Shown: piece by piece, positions 1 through 7,070 of the stretch
Position numbering within the stretch: position 1 is the stretch's first letter
Layout: every line of letters begins with the position of its first letter
NCBI RefSeq assembly: GCF_014648315.1
Contig: NZ_BMQW01000001.1
Coordinates: 1-64,000 of the forward strand
Source of the DNA: Shewanella ulleungensis
GTDB taxonomy: Bacteria > Pseudomonadota > Gammaproteobacteria > Enterobacterales > Shewanellaceae
Length of the DNA: 64,000 bases
Direction of reading: 5' to 3'
Made by a program: the position numbers and the translations under genes
The notes under the pieces: generated by a model
The model's database searches: none
What the model was told of the DNA's origin: nothing
Seen by the model: only the letters and a program-made list of their open reading frames with translations

Positions 1-3
1 TTT

Positions 4-40
4 GTCTGGAAACCATAGAGCTTCATTTCCAGGCGCCTAA
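4..40 (+). pseudogene. 5S rRNA remnant with a large internal deletion
   Basis: The stretch starts like the 5' end of a Shewanella 5S rRNA (GTCTGGAAACCATAGAGCT) and jumps directly to a 5S 3' end (CATTTCCAGGCGCC). Only about 37 of some 120 nt remain, so the two helix-I strands are joined with the middle lost. A terminator follows at once, as expected for the tail of an rRNA operon lying to the left. The comparison is from memory of the 5S sequence, not from an alignment. Confidence 0.6.
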
Positions 41-67
41 TTTCTCTGAAAAGAGAGTGATAAGCCC
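36..67 (+). repeat. rrn-tail direct repeat, copy 1
   Basis: CCTAATTTCTCTGAAAAGAG and the following AGTGATAAGCCC recur almost unchanged at 2818-2849, with one base difference (AGTGATAAG against AGCGATAAG). The repeat spans the 5S 3' end and the start of the terminator stem, so it looks like a duplicated rRNA-operon tail. Confidence 0.8.
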
Positions 68-91
68 GTTGCTAACGCAACGGGCTTTTTT
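62..91 (+). terminator. rho-independent terminator after 5S remnant
   Basis: AAGCCCGTTGC and GCAACGGGCTT form a strong GC-rich stem with a small loop, followed by a run of T. This is probably the terminator of the rRNA operon whose tail enters the window from the left. Confidence 0.8.
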
Positions 92-92
92 A

Positions 93-118
93 CGTCTGAA
101 ATTTGAGTTTTGAATGGG
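93..118 (+). repeat. post-terminator direct repeat, copy 1
   Basis: The segment containing CTGAAATTTGAGTTTTGAAT just after the first terminator is repeated with minor change after the second terminator at 2605-2630. It marks a second boundary of the duplicated operon-tail unit. Confidence 0.75.
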
Positions 119-120
119 CA

Positions 121-175
121 TGATAACAGTGTGGTCGATATGCCCATGCGAGAGTAGGTCATTTCCAGACGCCTA
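121..175 (+). pseudogene. 5S rRNA 3'-end remnant
   Basis: AGTGTGGTCGATATGCCCAT followed by GCGAGAGTAGGTCATTTCCAGACGCC matches the last 45 or so nucleotides of 5S rRNA (helices IV/V and the 3' strand of helix I). The 5' two thirds are missing. Downstream, the sequence was cut by the IS66-family insertion before reaching its terminator at 2577. Confidence 0.7.
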
Positions 176-213
176 ATTGACTTGAAAGAGTGTAAGCGTC
201 CGGGCAACTACAC

Positions 214-1716
214 CTACCTTTTAACACTCCAGGGTAACAGGCTGTCGATATCCGGTGCAGGTTGGCACAGTTCATTAAGACAAGCCATGATGTAATCAAA
301 TGGGACTAAGCCATTAACCTTTGCGGTTTCTACAATGCTGTAAAGCGTGGCACTGGCATGAGCCCCATTAGCTGTCTGACTGAATAACCAATTTTTGCGG
401 CCTATCACAAACGGTTTTACCGCTCGCTCTGCACGATTATTATCAATACTCAGTCTGCCATCATCAACATAACGAATGAGTTTGTGCCATTGATTAGCCA
501 GGTAATTAGCCGCCTCTATCAGTTTGGTATTACCTACTAAATTCGGTTGGTTTTGCTCAAGCCATGCTTTTAGCTTGTCCAGTATAGGCACACTGACTGC
601 TTGTCTTGTCGTGTATTTATCATCCGCACTTTTATCTTTAACGCGTGACTCAACGCCGTACAGTTTTTGGATAAGGCTCAATACCACATCCGCTTTGCCG
701 GTTTTATTTTTACCTTGCAGCTTTTTGGCGTCGATAAATTTACGACGCGCATGCGCCCAGCAGCCAGTTAAGGTTGCCTGTGTTTTTTCATAAGCTTGAT
801 AACCATCTACGTGCAAGTACCCTTGATATCCATCAAGATAATTGACCACGCAGGCGGCCGCCCGACTATTGTGAAAATCGTAAAGCACGATATTGGGGGT
901 AGGATGGTTTGGCTCAGGTGAATCTCGACCTGAGCAATACACCCACATGTAGCTGTTCACCTTATCGGATTTCACCACTTTCAGTGGCGTTTCATTGGCA
1001 AACAACGTGGGCTGCTTTAACAGCTCGGCTTTAAGCCGTTCCACCAGTGGTGCAAAAAGTGTGGCGGATTTGTCTATCCAGCTGCTCATGGTCTGGCGAC
1101 TGAGCTCAATACCATATTGCCTGAACATCGCTTCCTGGCGATAAAGCGGTAACCCATATTGGTATTTACTGGTGATAAGCTGACTGAGCAAACTGCTTGT
1201 CGCGATACCTTTATTAATCGGCATCGCAGGCATTGGTGCTTGTTTTATTGGCGTATTCGTCGAGGATTTATCACAGTGACGGCACGCGTATTTAGGCCGA
1301 ATGTGCTCAATGACTTTTATTTGCGCTGGGATAAACTCAAGCTTTTCTGACTTATCTTCACCCATTTTATGTAGCTCACCGCCACAGCAATCACAGGTTT
1401 TATCTTCAATGTCGTGGATAACTTGCTCACGGGGTAAGTCTTTTGGCAGTGGCTTACGCACCGGTTTTTTGCGGGTATACCTAATGGATTGTTGCTCGGC
1501 CTCAACGGCTTCAACAATCTCTTCTACTTCATTGAATAACTCGCCTTGCCCTACAAAGCCTTCAGCACTTTTGCCAAATTGTTTTTGTTGGGCCAGACGC
1601 CAGCGTTCTTCTAGCGCAGCGATTTGCGCATCTTTTTGTAAAGATAATTGCCGCTCATTTTCGAGCAGTTTTTCCAGTTCAGCGATGCGCTGTTGAAGGG
1701 CGAGTACATTTTTCAT
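214..1716 (-). CDS. tnpC: IS66-family transposase TnpC with altered catalytic Asp
   Basis: This 500-residue protein has the layout of the IS66 DDE transposase: an N-terminal coiled coil (about residues 5-45), a KQFGKSAE motif, a zinc-finger-like region with Cys 108/110/111 and 145/148, then the catalytic core. The second acidic residue is D304 in HVDGYQAY and the third is E430 in NNRAERAVKP. The first is expected in an A-D-E-T-P motif, but the sequence reads A-N-E-T-P with Asn at 241 (codon at 994-996 reads AAT on the minus strand). A GAT to AAT transition would explain this and would be expected to abolish DDE catalysis. The rest of the frame is intact and full length. Confidence 0.93.
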   Translation of the reverse strand: MKNVLALQQRIAELEKLLENERQLSLQKDAQIAALEERWRLAQQKQFGKSAEGFVGQGELFNEVEEIVEAVEAEQQSIRYTRKKPVRKPLPKDLPREQVIHDIEDKTCDCCGGELHKMGEDKSEKLEFIPAQIKVIEHIRPKYACRHCDKSSTNTPIKQAPMPAMPINKGIATSSLLSQLITSKYQYGLPLYRQEAMFRQYGIELSRQTMSSWIDKSATLFAPLVERLKAELLKQPTLFANETPLKVVKSDKVNSYMWVYCSGRDSPEPNHPTPNIVLYDFHNSRAAACVVNYLDGYQGYLHVDGYQAYEKTQATLTGCWAHARRKFIDAKKLQGKNKTGKADVVLSLIQKLYGVESRVKDKSADDKYTTRQAVSVPILDKLKAWLEQNQPNLVGNTKLIEAANYLANQWHKLIRYVDDGRLSIDNNRAERAVKPFVIGRKNWLFSQTANGAHASATLYSIVETAKVNGLVPFDYIMACLNELCQPAPDIDSLLPWSVKR

Positions 1717-1796
1717 GACGCCTATTTTAAGGCGTCACCAGCGGGTTTCCAGTGCTAAATGAACATCCTTTGATGATCATCAATCGATCGTAAATA

Positions 1797-2147
1797 TTAA
1801 AGTAGTTGCTTACCTGCGACATCAATTTTGCTGTGACCAATGACATCATAACCTGACAATAACCAGTGTAATTGTTGCTCGGTTAATGTCATGGAGGGTG
1901 ACATGAGTTTGGGCCATTTGAACTTATGTTTATCTAATCGCTTATACCACAGCGCAAAGCCGGTGTTATCCCAGTAAAGCAATTTGAGCTTGTCGCGGCC
2001 TTTATTACAAAAGACAAATAGCGCACCACTGAGCACTGGGAGTTCAAGCTCTGCTTCCACTAAGGCGGCTAACCCATTAATCGATTTTCGAAAATCGACC
2101 ACATCGGCACATAAATAAACGGTGGGCACATCAACAAACATCTTCAT
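1797..2147 (-). CDS. tnpB: IS66 accessory protein TnpB
   Basis: This 116-residue protein has the typical TnpB (Orf2) sequence, with motifs YLCADVVDFRKSINGLAALV and FVFCNKGRDKLKLLYWDNTGF. TnpB is required for transposition of IS66-type elements, but its biochemical role is unclear. Its start overlaps the end of tnpA by 4 nt, implying translational coupling. It is full length with no visible lesion. Confidence 0.93.
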   Translation of the reverse strand: MKMFVDVPTVYLCADVVDFRKSINGLAALVEAELELPVLSGALFVFCNKGRDKLKLLYWDNTGFALWYKRLDKHKFKWPKLMSPSMTLTEQQLHWLLSGYDVIGHSKIDVAGKQLL

Positions 2148-2482
2148 GCCATTAGCCCTTTAATAATGGCAACGATATCGGTCGTTGCTAAATCTGCAGG
2201 TAGGGTGAGTTGGCCGGTGCGGGTATCAAACTGCAGTGTATTTTGATGAGTGTGCTCGCAGACGTCAGTGGTGGTTTGTTTTAGTTGAATAAAGCGTGAT
2301 GATGTAGCGCGCGTTGGTAAGGTTATTTTTTGCTGGTTCTCAGCCTGTAAAGCACGTTGTTTATAATAAGTGGTAATCGAGACATTATGATGTTGGCAGA
2401 ATTCAACATTAGTGCCTTTGAAATTGCTACGCTGCTGAAGTAACACTAGCCACTGTGCCGCAGTTCTGTATGTTTTCATCAC
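2144..2482 (-). CDS. tnpA: IS66 accessory protein TnpA
   Basis: This 112-residue protein is the first gene of the element. The N-terminal part (about residues 5-45, including FKGTNVEFCQHHNVSITTYY) resembles the helix-turn-helix of the IS66 Orf1/TnpA family, probably used to bind the element ends. The stop overlaps the tnpB start by 4 nt. The start is either of two adjacent Met codons. Confidence 0.88.
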   Translation of the reverse strand: MMKTYRTAAQWLVLLQQRSNFKGTNVEFCQHHNVSITTYYKQRALQAENQQKITLPTRATSSRFIQLKQTTTDVCEHTHQNTLQFDTRTGQLTLPADLATTDIVAIIKGLMA

Positions 2483-2576
2483 CTACTCCAAATTATCATT
2501 GAGCAGGTATTTTCAAATAGGCAGATTAACGATGCGAGGTGTGGTTCGCTAGACGGTTACGAAAGAGTCGTGAAAC

Positions 2577-2604
2577 AGCCCGCTATTCAATAGCGGGCTT
2601 TTTT
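2577..2604 (+). terminator. rho-independent terminator, second rrn-tail unit
   Basis: AGCCCGCTAT and ATAGCGGGCT form a perfect stem followed by six T. It lies just after the right target duplication, so before the IS66 insertion it followed the 5S remnant at 121-175 directly. Confidence 0.8.
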
Positions 2605-2630
2605 GCATCTGGAATTTGAGTTTTGAATGG
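2605..2630 (+). repeat. post-terminator direct repeat, copy 2
   Basis: GGAATTTGAGTTTTGAATGG here matches GAAATTTGAGTTTTGAATGG at 93-118 except for one base. In both places it directly follows an rRNA-type terminator. Confidence 0.75.
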
Positions 2631-2817
2631 ATGGGACATAGAGAGTACATGCGTAGCATGCTGCCATACCATGTGATAGACTAAAATTGTTCCCAACAAT
2701 TTAAGGCACTTCCCACATCCTTGTGGGTCGTAGGGTGAGTTTTTTGTGTTTATAAAGCGACGCTTTATGCAAATTAACGAACGCGAAGAGCTTGCTCGTA
2801 GCTGGCCATGACAGACA
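2631..2817. other. gene-free spacer between rRNA-tail remnants
   Basis: No coding frame of note is seen. The stretch holds small palindromes (TGCGTAGCATGC region near 2652; AAAGCGACGCTTT near 2756) and ends with GGCCATGACAGACACC, which looks like another worn 5S 3' end. I read it as rRNA-operon tail debris. Confidence 0.4.
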
Positions 2818-2849
2818 CCTAATTTCTCTGAAAAGAGAGCGATAAGCCC
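2818..2849 (+). repeat. rrn-tail direct repeat, copy 2
   Basis: Near-identical copy of 36-67 (one mismatch). It follows a worn 5S-like end (CAGACACCTAATTT) and runs into a third stem-loop, giving a third operon-tail unit. Confidence 0.8.
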
Positions 2850-2872
2850 ATAGCTAGGGCAATGGGCTTATC
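2841..2872 (+). terminator. stem-loop of the third rrn-tail unit, lacking a T run
   Basis: GATAAGCCCAT and ATGGGCTTATC form a good stem, but the following bases are GGTATCTA instead of a T run. It may be a decayed terminator. Confidence 0.45.
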
Positions 2873-2940
2873 GGTATCTAATATCTATTTTTATGATCAG
2901 TCAATGCGGAATTAAAAATTACTTGTAGGCTCAAAATTGC

Positions 2941-3171
2941 TTATGCATTATTAATTTTTTGTTTTAAGTCATAAGAGTCGTCTGTTACAAGACTTTCTAA
3001 TATTTCAATACGCTGACGTAATGCGTTTATTTCATCATGGAGTGATTTATTACTATTGACCTGTTCGTTTGTCGCTAGATTTTGGCGTTCTTTTAACTTC
3101 ATGATACTCACAATGAAGCTGCCGATAATAGCGATGATTGGGATTAATAGTGCCATTGTCGCTGGGTTCAT
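2941..3171 (-). CDS. small membrane protein resembling phage-shock protein PspB
   Basis: This 76-residue protein has one N-terminal membrane helix (about residues 5-25, ALLIPIIAIIGSFIVSIM) and a cytoplasmic coiled-coil tail. The tail segment LRQRIEILESLV resembles the MRERIQALESIL segment of PspB, and the size matches PspB (about 74 residues). No pspA, pspC or pspF lies nearby, so it is an orphan and the PspB link is an inference from size, topology and that motif. It lies alone between the rRNA-tail debris and ibpA, divergent from ibpA. Confidence 0.6.
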   Translation of the reverse strand: MNPATMALLIPIIAIIGSFIVSIMKLKERQNLATNEQVNSNKSLHDEINALRQRIEILESLVTDDSYDLKQKINNA

Positions 3172-3355
3172 AATATATCCTTATTCGAGTTTTTGTTGTT
3201 TGTTATTGTGACCTTTTCAATTTTAATTACCAGTGACAAAAGTCATTAAAACAATATCACGAGACTATTCAACAAAAGATTTTTGTTTTAAGTAATTGAT
3301 TTTATATTCTTTATTTAAAGCATATGTCATTTTTTACATTATTAATTTCGATCAC

Positions 3356-3382
3356 CTTGATATTATAAGTTGAGTCCATATA
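3356..3382 (+). promoter_or_regulatory. candidate sigma-32 promoter for ibpA
   Basis: CACCTTGAT (-35 region, core CTTGAT at 3356-3361) lies 14 bases before CCATATA (-10 region, 3376-3382). This fits the heat-shock consensus CTTGAA, 13-15 bases, CCCCATNT, with two or three mismatches. Transcription would start near 3390 and give a 5' leader of about 160 nt, which holds the RNA thermometer. Confidence 0.5.
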
Positions 3383-3468
3383 TCTAATTTGTAGCCGAGA
3401 GAGTCTGCAAAATGCTCGAATGAGGTTTTAATGCTCTAGGTATAACTTTTCGTTTTACGCTCGCTACG

Positions 3469-3545
3469 ACAGTGCCGTAAGGGCTGTTACTCACAATGCC
3501 ACTTATACAAGGTGGATAATTTTACATATTGCTTTAGACAAGGAT
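3469..3545 (+). promoter_or_regulatory. ROSE-type RNA thermometer in the ibpA leader
   Basis: Three hairpins precede the gene: ACAGTGCC/GGGCTGT (3469-3487), CCAC/GTGG (3499-3515), and a final weak one, ATTGCTTTAGACAAGGAT (3528-3545). In the last, the anti-Shine-Dalgarno UUGCU pairs with AAGGA, leaving one bulged G opposite the GG. That bulged-G UUGCU:AAGGA helix is the hallmark of ROSE elements upstream of small heat-shock genes. Warming would melt it and free the ribosome site. Confidence 0.75.
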
Positions 3546-3551
3546 ATGAAC

Positions 3552-3998
3552 ATGCGAAATTTTAATCTTACTCCTGACTTAACACCACTTTACCGTAGTG
3601 CGATTGGTTTTGATCGTTTAGCCCAACTGGCAGAACATGCTGCTGCCAATAATGCTAATAGTGGTTATCCCCCATATAATATTGAGCTTTTAGGTGAAAA
3701 CCGTTATCGGATCACTATGGCAGTAGCTGGCTTTGCAATGTCTGAGTTAGATATTATGAGCGAAGGCGAAAAACTATTAGTTAAAGGTAATAAAGCGACA
3801 AAAACTGACGATCGTAAATATTTGCATCAAGGCATAGCAGAGCGCGGTTTTGAGCGAACTTTCCAACTCGCTGATTATGTACGAGTGGTAGGGGCTGAAT
3901 TAGAGCACGGCTTATTAAATATTGATTTAGTACGTGAAATTCCTGAGGCAATGAAACCCCGAAAAATCGATATTGTCAGCACAAACACACTCGGTTAA
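3552..3998 (+). CDS. ibpA: small heat-shock protein IbpA (Hsp20 family)
   Basis: This cytosolic ATP-independent holdase binds unfolding proteins during heat stress and hands them to DnaK/ClpB. The 148-residue chain begins [20 protein letters not shown], very like E. coli IbpA, followed by an alpha-crystallin domain (about residues 35-125) with the typical [17 protein letters not shown] and GERGF-type (AERGFERTF) motifs. An ATG 6 nt upstream is also in frame, but it sits one base after the AAGGA ribosome site. The ATG at 3552 is 7 nt away and gives the family's usual N-terminus, so I chose it. It is monocistronic and heat-controlled by the leader described above. Confidence 0.95.
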   Translation: MRNFNLTPDLTPLYRSAIGFDRLAQLAEHAAANNANSGYPPYNIELLGENRYRITMAVAGFAMSELDIMSEGEKLLVKGNKATKTDDRKYLHQGIAERGFERTFQLADYVRVVGAELEHGLLNIDLVREIPEAMKPRKIDIVSTNTLG

Positions 3999-4109
3999 CC
4001 CAGTGTAGCCCAGCATATGGGCAGGTAAAGTGGTGGCTTAAAACTTAACGCTACCACTTTATTGTTTATCTTCATCCTATTGTTTATCACTCTCCGATTT
4101 AGCTTATTG

Positions 4110-4144
4110 CTAAGCCTAGTGTCAATTTGAGACTAGGCTTTTTT
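4110..4144 (+). terminator. terminator of ibpA, overlapping the soxR 3' end
   Basis: AAGCCTAGT and ACTAGGCTT form a stem followed by six T on the plus strand. The convergent soxR stop codon (minus strand, 4133-4135) lies inside the right arm, so the last soxR codons share DNA with the ibpA terminator. Confidence 0.75.
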
Positions 4145-4579
4145 GTTTAACAGTACTGGGCCTGGCCCGAGCGGTTCGAGCATGTCACCTGGGTTATACA
4201 AGGGGCAATGATTCATCGATAAACAGCCACAGCCAATGCACCCTTCTAAGGAGTCTTTTAATTTTTGCATTTGTCCTATCCGCTGGGTCAATGTTTGCTT
4301 CCAAGCGATAGATAATGCCGTCCAATCTTGCTTTGTGGCTGTTCTGCTATTTGGCAGGCTGCTAAAGGCGAGGAGTATTTCATCGAGTGAGATCCCTAAT
4401 TGTTGAGCGGCTTTGATCAGTGAAATTCGCCTGATAACTTCTCGTGGATAGCGCCGCTGATTACCTTGATTTCGCCAACTCTTTATTAGGCCTTTTTGTT
4501 CGTAAAAGTGAATCGCCGAAACATTAATTCCACAACGCTTTGCCACTTGCCCAACACTTAATTCTGTATTCACTGACAT
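4133..4579 (-). CDS. soxR: redox-sensing transcriptional activator SoxR
   Basis: This MerR-family regulator senses redox-cycling drugs through a [2Fe-2S] cluster. In the 148 residues I see the N-terminal winged helix (VGQVAKRCGINVSAIHFYEQKGL), the dimerisation helix and the cluster motif with Cys 114, 117, 119 and 125 (CIGCGC-LSMNHC). The spacing is that of E. coli SoxR. No soxS lies beside it. Instead it is divergent from a VOC-family gene across a perfect SoxR operator, the arrangement seen outside the enterics, where SoxR controls its targets directly. Confidence 0.95.
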   Translation of the reverse strand: MSVNTELSVGQVAKRCGINVSAIHFYEQKGLIKSWRNQGNQRRYPREVIRRISLIKAAQQLGISLDEILLAFSSLPNSRTATKQDWTALSIAWKQTLTQRIGQMQKLKDSLEGCIGCGCLSMNHCPLYNPGDMLEPLGPGPVLLNKKA

Positions 4580-4618
4580 TAAGCCTCCAAATTTTTTATC
4601 ATTTTGGCAAAAATAATG

Positions 4619-4650
4619 CTTTACCTCAAGTTAACTTGAGGTATTACGCT
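4619..4650 (+). promoter_or_regulatory. SoxR box and promoter of the VOC gene
   Basis: CCTCAAGTTAACTTGAGG (4624-4641) is a perfect 18-bp palindrome identical to the well-known soxS operator core. TTTACC (4620-4625) and TACGCT (4645-4650) flank it with a 19-bp spacer, the over-long spacing that MerR-type activators correct by twisting the DNA. The promoter points to the VOC gene. Confidence 0.9.
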
Positions 4651-4679
4651 GTGTTGCATTAATAATAAGGAGATAAGTG

Positions 4680-5096
4680 ATGCGATTAGAACATTTGAAT
4701 TTAGTAGTTAATGACTTAAATGAATCATTAGTTTTTTATAAGGCGGTATTTCCCCATTGGCGAGTGCGTGGCGGTGGTGAGTCTATTTGGCATGGTACAC
4801 CTCGTAAATGGCTTCACTTTGGTGACGATCATCATTATTTATCGTTAAATGATTCCGGTACCGGAGCAGCGCGTGACCTTAAAAGTAATGCTATTGGTTT
4901 AGCACATTTTGCTTATGTAGTGGATAACGTCGAAGCATTAGTGACAAGGCTTGCAAACGTAGGTTATAAGGTTGCTATTATGGGAGCGATTAATGAGGCT
5001 TATAAGAGTCGTTATTTTATTGACCCTAACGGTTTTGAAATTGAGTTTGTTGAGTATTTGACTGATATTCCAACTGAGAGAAATCAATACGATTAA
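4680..5096 (+). CDS. VOC-family (glyoxalase/bleomycin-resistance fold) protein under SoxR control
   Basis: The 138 residues make two beta-alpha-beta-beta-beta modules. The usual VOC metal ligands can be picked out: H5 (EHLNLVV), H76 (GLAHFAYVV) and E122 (FEIEFVEY). The substrate cannot be read from sequence. A glyoxalase, dioxygenase-like or drug-binding role is possible, and SoxR control suggests modification or sequestration of a redox-active compound. An in-frame GTG lies 3 nt upstream, but ATG 4680 has AAGGAGA 6 nt before it, so I chose ATG. Confidence 0.88.
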   Translation: MRLEHLNLVVNDLNESLVFYKAVFPHWRVRGGGESIWHGTPRKWLHFGDDHHYLSLNDSGTGAARDLKSNAIGLAHFAYVVDNVEALVTRLANVGYKVAIMGAINEAYKSRYFIDPNGFEIEFVEYLTDIPTERNQYD

Positions 5097-5105
5097 TGAT
5101 ATAAA

Positions 5106-5150
5106 CATTGGGCTTATGGCTTTGTGTCAGAAGCCCAATGGCGGTTTTCT
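5106..5150. terminator. bidirectional-type hairpin between VOC gene and pepE
   Basis: CATTGGGCTT and AAGCCCAATG form a perfect 10-bp stem with a 15-nt loop between convergent genes. The T run on the plus side is short and delayed (GGCGGTTTTC), so termination is likely but not strong. Confidence 0.6.
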
Positions 5151-5164
5151 ATTTTGAGACTGTG

Positions 5165-5875
5165 TTATTTGAGGAAAACAGATAGGTCACTGTTTGCGGT
5201 AATCTCGACTTCTTGCTGCTTACCATGAAATAAATAGGCAGTTTGATCACCAATTAATGTCAATTTATCCCCTTTACGCCATAACGCGCTGCCTTCTTGG
5301 ATACCAATCACCGGAGTTAAGGGGTCGACAATAGTGAATTCTAATAACCGTTGTGCGCGAGTCTCGCCATTGTGTCCTGGCATTTGGTAGTTGGTATAGT
5401 GTGGATTTAACTGAAATGGCAGAATACCTAATGCGGTAAATGAAGGCGGTTCAACGATTGGCATATCGTTAGTGGTACGAATACTGGTTCCGGTAATGTT
5501 TGAACCTGCACTCCAGCCCACATATGGCATGCCATTTTGTACTCTCTCGCGGATTAAATGCACCAAATCGTAGCGATACAGTTCATTTAATAGTTGGAAT
5601 GTATTGCCACCACCAACCAAAATCCCCGCAGCATCTTGAATGGCTTGTTTAGGGTCGGCAAATTGATGAATACTGCTAATGGTGATGGGCAGAGGGTCTA
5701 GTGCCGTTTGCACTTTTGTTAAATATTCATCATAACTGACACTCACGCCTGCATAAGGAATAAATAGCCATTGTTGCCCTGGTTGAGTTAGTGGGCGGAT
5801 AAGCTCAATCGTGTGAGTTAAATAGGCTGAATCACCGACGCGCGAGGCGCTTAACATTAATGCATTAATGCTCAT
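5165..5875 (-). CDS. pepE: dipeptidase E (alpha-aspartyl dipeptidase)
   Basis: This cytosolic serine peptidase of family S51 removes N-terminal Asp from Asp-X dipeptides. Its 236 residues compare with 229 in E. coli. The nucleophile S122 sits in VGWSAGSN, with D137 (TTNDMP) and H159 (LNPHY) completing the triad at spacings equal to E. coli S120/D135/H157. The GGGNTFQLL motif that precedes the nucleophile is present. It is transcribed alone. Confidence 0.93.
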   Translation of the reverse strand: MSINALMLSASRVGDSAYLTHTIELIRPLTQPGQQWLFIPYAGVSVSYDEYLTKVQTALDPLPITISSIHQFADPKQAIQDAAGILVGGGNTFQLLNELYRYDLVHLIRERVQNGMPYVGWSAGSNITGTSIRTTNDMPIVEPPSFTALGILPFQLNPHYTNYQMPGHNGETRAQRLLEFTIVDPLTPVIGIQEGSALWRKGDKLTLIGDQTAYLFHGKQQEVEITANSDLSVFLK

Positions 5876-6140
5876 AAAAATTCCTTTTTTGTTTTTATTT
5901 TCGATAGTTTATCAAAGATTAACCATTGCATACACTGAGTTTATCATCGATTGATGTTTTTCAGTTTCAATTAATAATATCTCCCTAGACTCTGCTCGCT
6001 GGATTTTTAAGTAGGGTTTTATCGATGTAAAAAGACTCATAAATCTTTTTTAATATAACTAAGCTTGAATTCTAAAATTATGGACATATTATGTCTGTAG
6101 TAACAATCGTAAATCGGCATTTTGCCATACAGGAGCTTAA

Positions 6141-7004
6141 ATGAAGCGTATATTTTTGTTGATCGCAACCAACCTTGCCATATTACTGGTTGCCTCAATT
6201 GTCATGTCTATTCTAGGGGTTAATACCCAATCTATGGGTGGACTGTTAGTATTTGCTGCCATTTTCGGTTTTGGTGGCTCGTTTATCAGTTTAGCCATTT
6301 CAAAATGGATGGCTAAAAAGACAATGGGTTGTGAAGTCATTACCCATCCACGTGACAATACAGAGCGCTGGTTAGTTGAGACCGTGGCTCGTCAAGCTGA
6401 AAAATCAGGCATTAAAATGCCTGAAGTGGCAATTTATCAATCGCCAGAGATGAACGCATTTGCCACAGGTCCAAGTAAAAACAACGCACTTGTTGCGGTG
6501 AGCTCGGGTTTACTTTACGGCATGACTCAGGACGAAATCGAGGGTGTGCTTGCTCATGAAGTGAGCCACGTTGCTAACGGTGACATGGTGACACTGACCT
6601 TGATTCAAGGTGTGGTGAATACCTTTGTTATTTTTGCTGCTCGTGTAGTTGCTGGCATTATTAATAATGTTGTTTCTAGCAACGATGAAGAAGGCGAAGG
6701 TTTAGGAATGTTTGCTTACATGGCAGTGGTCTTTGTATTAGACATGTTGTTTGGTATTTTAGCATCTATGATCGTCGCTTACTTCTCACGTATTCGCGAG
6801 TTTAAAGCCGACGAAGGTGCAGCTCGTTTAGCGGGTAAAGGTAAAATGATTGCTGCGCTAGAGCGTTTACGCCAAGGCCCTGAGTCAGGTGCTATGCCTG
6901 CACAAATGTCAGCATTTGGTATTAACGGTAAACGTTCAATGGCTGAGCTAATGATGAGCCACCCACCGTTAGAGAAACGTATTGCCGCATTAAAAAATAG
7001 TTAA
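6141..7004 (+). CDS. htpX: membrane zinc protease HtpX
   Basis: HtpX is an inner-membrane M48 metalloprotease that degrades misfolded membrane proteins, working beside FtsH. The 287 residues show two N-terminal membrane helices (about 4-24 and 32-54), the zinc motif HEVSH at 139-143, two further hydrophobic segments (about 157-177 and 193-215), and the third ligand region [10 protein letters not shown]. The C-terminal SHPPLEKRI is typical. ATG 6141 has AGGAG 6 nt upstream. In many bacteria the gene is induced by heat or envelope stress, but I saw no clear operator here. Confidence 0.96.
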   Translation: MKRIFLLIATNLAILLVASIVMSILGVNTQSMGGLLVFAAIFGFGGSFISLAISKWMAKKTMGCEVITHPRDNTERWLVETVARQAEKSGIKMPEVAIYQSPEMNAFATGPSKNNALVAVSSGLLYGMTQDEIEGVLAHEVSHVANGDMVTLTLIQGVVNTFVIFAARVVAGIINNVVSSNDEEGEGLGMFAYMAVVFVLDMLFGILASMIVAYFSRIREFKADEGAARLAGKGKMIAALERLRQGPESGAMPAQMSAFGINGKRSMAELMMSHPPLEKRIAALKNS

Positions 7005-7039
7005 TCACTAGCATTTACAGACTGTTAGATGGTAAAAGT

Positions 7040-7070
7040 AAATAAGGAGCCTTAGGGCTCCTTATTTGTT
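7040..7070 (+). terminator. terminator after htpX
   Basis: AATAAGGAGCC and GGCTCCTTATT form a perfect 11-bp stem ending in TTTGTTTT. Confidence 0.8.

Larger units (their letters stand above)
192..2560 (-). mobile_element. IS66-family insertion sequence, complete, with 8-bp target duplication
   Basis: The element is 2369 bp long. Its left end GTAAGCGTCCGGGCAACTAC is an imperfect inverted repeat of the right end, which reads GTAACCGTCTAGCGAACCAC on the other strand. It is flanked by GAAAGAGT at 184-191 and again at 2561-2568, an exact 8-bp direct repeat, which is the duplication size of the IS66 family. It carries the family's three genes tnpA, tnpB and tnpC, all on the minus strand. Removing the element and one duplication copy restores a 5S 3' end running into a terminator. 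The intact duplication suggests a fairly recent insertion. Confidence 0.95.
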
